Origin: Vicugna pacos
Lineage: Eukaryota; Chordata; Mammalia; Artiodactyla; Camelidae
NCBI RefSeq assembly: GCF_048564905.1
Contig: NC_132995.1
Span: forward strand, 1,624,501 to 1,688,500
DNA: 64,000 bases
Reading direction: 5' to 3'
This document shows positions 58,991 to 64,000 of the stretch, piece by piece (positions within the stretch are counted from its first letter, which is position 1; every line of letters starts with the position of its first letter). The notes below the pieces were generated by a model. The model worked only from the letters and a program-made list of their open reading frames with translations. It had not been told where the DNA came from and ran no database searches. The translations under genes and the position numbers were made by a program.

Positions 58991-59860
58991 TCCTGTCGGG
59001 GTCTGTGGAAGCTCAGTGGCTCCAGTGCCTGACGCCCTGATTTTGTAGAGCTGGCTGGTGGGCAGCGCTCTGTGGCTGGCAGCGCCCTCCTCTTGGTAGG
59101 AAATCCACCCTGGGTTTGGGGGGCGTTTCCCACCCCCTTTCTTCCCTGACGCTCACCGGGTTTGTCGCTGGGTCAGGCAGGGGCTTAATGGATGGCCTGC
59201 TAACGTGCTCCTGCTGGACAGCCCTGGTGTCCGGTGGCCATGAACGTCGCTGGACCACCTGTGTCACTGACCCGCTGTGGTCCAGGAGCTGATTTCCTCC
59301 TGTGGTGTCTTCCCACACCCAGAGTTACACTGTTATAATCATTGATTTCACCTAGAGCTACATATTTGATCAGTTGTTTCCAGATGCCTGGACATCATTT
59401 TATGTACATCAGATACGTAGTCACAGAATTCTAGATGCAGGAAACAGTAAACTTGTTAACTCTTAGAACATAAGTCATATGGCCAGCATCATGATTAGGG
59501 TCATAAGTAAGTACTTAGGACAAGAATTTCCCTTAGGTGCAGCCCAGTACATCCCAGGCGTTTGTCCCTGTCTGTCCCATACCAGTCACCAGATTTAAGA
59601 GAAGTGATGTGTTGACCTCGTTCAGAACACTCCAGCTCAGTCCCCTGACACCGCTAGGCTGACCAGTCTTGGTATGATTTAATTCTTCCCAACATAAATG
59701 GAACCCAGAAATTTAAACACCTGTACTCTGCAGTTAGCCATATAAATCCATGCCATATCTGAGAGGTTCCGTCCTGATAATCAGGAAGTTACATTCATTG
59801 GCAGAAATTTAGCTCATTGCTCTGACTGAGCTTGAATGATGGTCAGAGCAAGGGGTTTGA
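58990..59860. other. Right block of copy C
   Basis: Homologous to 44880-45800. No gene is supported. Confidence 0.5.
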
Positions 59861-60760
59861 CTGGCTAAGTGAGGGGGTCCCGTCTAGTAATACAAACAGT
59901 GGCCCAAACAAACAGACACTGCAGAACAGGAAAATTACACCCCATATTTCTGATGAATATGGGTGTGGAAATCCTCAGCAAAACAGTAAGAAATTGGACA
60001 AAACAACATATAAAAAGGATCATACACCAATAACAAGTGGGACTTATTCCAAGGATTCAAAGATTGTTCAACATCCGCAGATCAGTCATTGTGTGGCACC
60101 GCATTAACAAAAGGGAGGGAAAAATCACATGGTCATCTCACTGGACGCAGAAAAAGCATTTAGTTCAACATCCATTCATGGCAGAAAGTCTGATGACAGT
60201 GGGTGTAGAGGGGACATATCTCAACTGAATGAAGGACGTTTATGACAAACCCACAGCTAACATCATAGTCAATGTGGAAAGCTGAAAGCGTTTCCTCTAA
60301 AATCAGGAATAAGACAAGATGTCCACTCACACCACTCCTACTTAACATGGTGTGGGAAGTCCCAGCCACGGCAGTCAGAAAAGAGAAGGAGATGAATAAA
60401 AGGCATATAAATTCTATGTGAAGAAGTAAAACTGTCACCACTTGCAGGTGACAGGATACTATATACAGAAAACCGTAAAGTCTTAAACGAAAACGATTCT
60501 TAGAAGTAATAAATGAATTCAGTGAGGTTGGAAGTTACGAGAGTGACATACAGAAATCTGTTGCTTTACGATACAGTGATAATGAACCACCACAGAGAGG
60601 AAGCAAGAACACAGCCCCAGTTATAATCATATCAACAAGACTAAAATACCCAGGCACCAACTTAACCAAGGAGGTGAAGGAACGATAATCCGAAAAGTTT
60701 AAAACACTGATAAAGGAAATTGAAGATGATACAAAGATGTGGAAAGATGCCCTGTGTTCA
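59860..60760 (+). repeat. L1 fragment
   Basis: Homologous to 45820-46720, with words such as TTCATGGCAGAAAGTCTGAT and CTAACATCATAGTCAA. It is truncated at 60760, where the copy D block begins. Confidence 0.85.
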
Positions 60761-60769
60761 TAAGGAAGT

Positions 60770-61960
60770 ACGTGTCTGTACGTATTCCAAGAGATTCCTT
60801 TTGTTTGCAGCTAACAGGAACCCAACTCACAATAGCTTGTACGTGAAACCAACAGCAGCAAAATAGATTTATTGAATCATGCACCTGGGACAGCTCCTGG
60901 CTCTACGTTCTCTTGAAATTTAGAGACTGGAATGCAGAAGTTGATGAGAGTGGACTGCAGTGCCCATCTGTCATCCTTGGTCCTCCCTGAATATTGCGTC
61001 TTGTTTCCCCTTCTCAGACAGCATTATCAGTAATGGTGTGAAAACAGGAAACAGGTGCCCCAGCATCTCAGTCTTAGGGGAAGGAGAGAGTTTATTTCTG
61101 CCCCCAATTTTGTTTTGTTTTTGTTTTCATTTTGCTTTTCCATTGGGTTATTTCTTTTTATTTTTTTAAGTTATTTTTATAGTCAGTTGTATAGAATAAG
61201 GAACTATATTCAATATCTTGTAGTAACTTATCACGGAAAAGATTTGAAAATGAATATGTATGTATATGTGTGATGGAACTACGAGGCTGTGCACCAGAAA
61301 TTGCCACAGACTTTGAATCAACCCCAAGGAAGGGTTCCAGACCAGCTGCTATAGCTTGTGGGAAGGCCAGGAGATCTAGGTATCTTTTTTTTTTTTATAG
61401 TGTTTGCAGTGAGGAAATGTTGCTTTTATCTTTTTTGGAAGAGGATTTTAAGCAGGAAGATTAACCAATCACTGTGGCTGGAGAGGGAGAAGGCTTAGAG
61501 CACAGAGACCACCTAGAAAGCTGATGTCACCAAAGCAGGAGGTCATGGTGGCCGGTGTAGACTGGTGACAGCGGGGTGGACAGAAGTGGATGGTCTCAAG
61601 TTGTATAAATGTTGAGCCAACAGGCGTGCTAGGGACTGGACGAGGAAGATCAAGGAGAGGCGGGTGTCCTGGATGACTCCATGGATTCTGGCTTGAGCCG
61701 CTTGAGGTACTAGGTTCCCAGATGGGGAGGACGTGGGAGGGGCAGAAATGGGATGATAAGGGTTCATTTGGTTTTGGTTGTGTTAATTTGGGTTGCATCC
61801 AGGGAGAGCTGGGAAGAGCTGAGTGTGCATTGTCTACAAATGTTTAATTGACCTGTGTGTCTGCCTATGTTTCAGATTGCCTTAATATTCACCCATTTCT
61901 GCGATTCCAGGAGCGCAGCACTGCCCAGTGCTGCACTTAGTGGGCGGGTTCTGCACATTT
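60770..61960 (+). repeat. Left block of duplication copy D
   Basis: The part 60770-61110 resembles 49900-50220 and 61430-61960 is nearly identical to 50350-50880. An L1 3' end (61140-61330, AAGGAACTATATTCAATATC) is inserted in between and is not in copy C. Confidence 0.7.
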
Positions 61961-61962
61961 GT

Positions 61963-63840
61963 GTGTCTGATCTGCAGGTCGGTCTCAATTTGTCAGGTAG
62001 ACGTACGAGGCTGAAGGACTGATTCTGAGATTTGAAAGTAAGCTCTTGTGAGTAGGAATTTGGGTGCAGTTCAAGAGGGAAGTCACAGTGGGCTTGTGAG
62101 TGGGGGAACCCTCAGGAGGGATAGGTCCCTGGGTGAGACAGGACGGACCCTGGGGTGTCAGACAGAGGTGGTCTGAGTGTTCCCATAGGGGGCCCTTCGA
62201 GTTTTGAGTCTGCAGGTGTTTGTGTTCTGAGTGTGTGTGCACCTGGGTGTGTGTAGTATTTGAAGCTCTGCGTGTCTGCACATTTGTGTGTGTGTGTGTG
62301 TGCGTGCACCTGGGTGTTGCTGACCCTGTGAATGTGTTACTGCCTGTTTGTGTGTGTTTGAAGATGGGCAAGTAGGACTCTGAGGCCAAGGGTGGAGGGG
62401 GGGTCTCAGAGTTTCTGAAAGTATCGCATGTGCCTAGGAGTGTGCTTGTGTGATCCTGGGCAGGGGTCACCTCCCACCTGGGTGTCGTGCGTCTGATGAT
62501 TCTACAGGTCACGCCCCACCTCCAGCCCCCCCTGACGGGTCCCCAGGCCCCTGTGCCTCTGAAGCCTGAGCCTCTTGCCTTTCCCTGGGAGCCCTGGACT
62601 GGACAGTGGGGAGGCGTCATGCGGGACAGGACGCAGTCCGAGACCAGGCAGGCGCACGGCAGTGGCAGGGACAGTGGTAAGCGGAGGCTGGGGGCTTTCC
62701 TGCAGGAAGAACCCCCCCGGCTCCCCCTCCCTAACAGCACAGTTGCAGCAGCGCCGTGACGCGCGCCGGCGGCCCAGGCGTCTCCGCCGCCTGACTCGCG
62801 TTCGGGGGCGGGGGCGGGGGCGGGGGCGCGCGGCTCGGAGCGGCCCCGCCGCGTCGGGCCCCGCGAGTGTGTGCACAGCGTCCCCGGGCGCGTCGGGAGC
62901 CGGTCCTGCGCGGCGCCGCGGCCGAGCACCGAGTAAGGCGGCGCCTGCCCGGGGGCCCGGGCGGGGCGGGGGGCGCGGGAGCCCTGGGGCCGACGGGGCG
63001 CGCGGCGGGGCCCCTCGGGGAAGCCGCGTCCCTGCCCCCGAGGGCGGCCGGCGGCCGGGGGGGCGAGTCCGGGTCCGAGGATTTCTCGGGCCGGGGGGAG
63101 GAGCGGAGACTGGAGGGGACGCAGGGGGCTGGGGCTGTCCTGAGAAGGGACGGCGGGGACTCCCTCCAGGAAGGGCGGTCGCGGGGAGGAGTCCGGATCC
63201 TGGTCCCGAGGCTTTAGGGGGCAGGAGGGACAGACCTGGGACTTCGTAGTTGGATGGCGGAGGCAGGCTGGTCTGCACACCGGAGAGGGCAGTTGGGCTT
63301 CAGGGCGATAGGGACACAATTGACCAAATAGAACATAGGAAAATGATGTGCGGGGAGTTCAGAGGGTATTTTGAGGGGTGGGCAGGGGCGGGGAGCCCCT
63401 CAGTTGTGTTTGGGTGTTTGCTGAAGACACATAAGAAGGTTCCCAGATGAGGAGGACGCTTGGAGAAAGCTTTTAAGCCTCCAGTGGTTGTGCGCGCGCC
63501 TGCCTGGCTGTGATTGGGGGCGGGGAGCCCGCAGGGTGAGCGCATCGTTGAGGGGCCGCCCCTGGGGGATGGGCCCTGGGTGAGATGAGGGGGTGCCGGG
63601 GTGTCAGACACGGGGATGTGGTGTTGGAGATGGTGTCTGTAATTTACTCCTGTGTCTGTGCGCTCGCGGGCGCGCGCGGGTCCATGGCTGCGTACGAGGA
63701 GGGCGTTCAGCGCTGACAGTCAGGCCTTCCCACCTGAGTGCTGGGTGCCTCAGAGTTCCCTGGGGGGTGTCTGCAGATGTGGCTGTGTCTTTATGCCCTG
63801 GGTCCTCAGCCTGAATCTGAAAATGCGTGTTTCTAACAGT

Positions 63841-63879
<39 letters not shown>

Positions 63880-64000
63880 CTGGTCGTGTGTCCCACTATC
63901 CGACAAGCGATTATGTATGAGAGTCTGTGGTTGGGTTTTATGCTTCTTAAAAAGGCTTCGAGGAAGATGTGCCGACTCGAAGTTACCAGATAGTGTGTTC
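61963..64000 (+). other. Copy D of the duplicated gene, 5' part only
   Basis: Upstream exon 62508-62676 (ATG 62619, donor GTAAGC at 62677), GC-box CpG island (about 62740-63220) and GT-rich module (63600-63990) are present. The three coding exons would lie beyond the right edge. A GT run of about 38 bp is at 63842-63880. Confidence 0.6.
62740..63220 (+). promoter_or_regulatory. CpG island of copy D with tandem GC boxes
   Basis: Nearly identical to the island at 21640-22040, including the shared deletion relative to copy C. The four GC boxes are at about 62802-62830. Confidence 0.6.

Noticed and set aside
61985-63319. A 444-residue minus-strand frame over the copy D module
   Set aside because: It crosses the CpG island, the upstream exon and the GT run in antisense. 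Copies A and C break it differently, so it is a composition effect.
1-64000. CRISPR arrays, bacterial operons, phage or plasmid features
   Set aside because: The window is plainly mammalian. Regular repeats here are microsatellites, coding tandem repeats or segmental duplications.

Overview
The window is mammalian nuclear DNA, most likely from a camelid (camel, llama or alpaca). It has split genes with GT-AG introns, CpG islands, MIR, L2 and L1 debris, and three copies of a tRNA-derived SINE of the camelid Vic type (about 11700, 18970 and 47320). The left end is the 3' half of the imprinted gene PEG3.

Layout. Positions 464-8008 hold the last five coding exons of PEG3 on the + strand. The terminal exon (3333-8008) carries 13 C2H2 fingers (one degenerate), 34 tandem 9-residue repeats and an acidic E/P/N repeat. 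The 3' UTR runs to about 11520 and contains four diverged tandem units of roughly 300 bp. From 11.5 to 19.3 kb there are mostly L1, L2, MIR and SINE remains. At 19.37-19.76 kb lies a unique CpG-rich promoter with two opposed ZNF143-like motifs and a splice donor.

From there to the right edge the sequence is a segmental duplication array. Copy A is about 19.4-26.9 kb, B about 30.1-45 kb and C about 48.5-59.7 kb; D starts near 60.8 kb and is cut by the window end. Each copy has GT-rich introns, at least one GC-box CpG island and then, in A, B and C, the same three coding exons. These join into a small acidic protein of 114 residues in every copy (A 24106-26019, B 38401-43466, C 54094-57553). 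All splice sites, phases, exon lengths and stop positions match across the copies. I do not recognise the protein. The shared core is MLPLS, VKT.PPE.G, P.CPL, YLE.DDSDSDS and WECPLCCL.

How the parts relate. PEG3 is a paternally expressed zinc-finger gene in the mammals studied. An unrecognised tandem family with CpG islands directly downstream, in place of the ZIM2 gene found there in human, raises the question of whether the cluster is imprinted too. The copies are patchworks: intron and CpG tracts up to about 1.7 kb are almost identical between copies, while the coding exons differ at about 16-25% of bases with no length change. That points to gene conversion plus fast protein evolution. 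All identity figures are hand estimates from reading the sequence.
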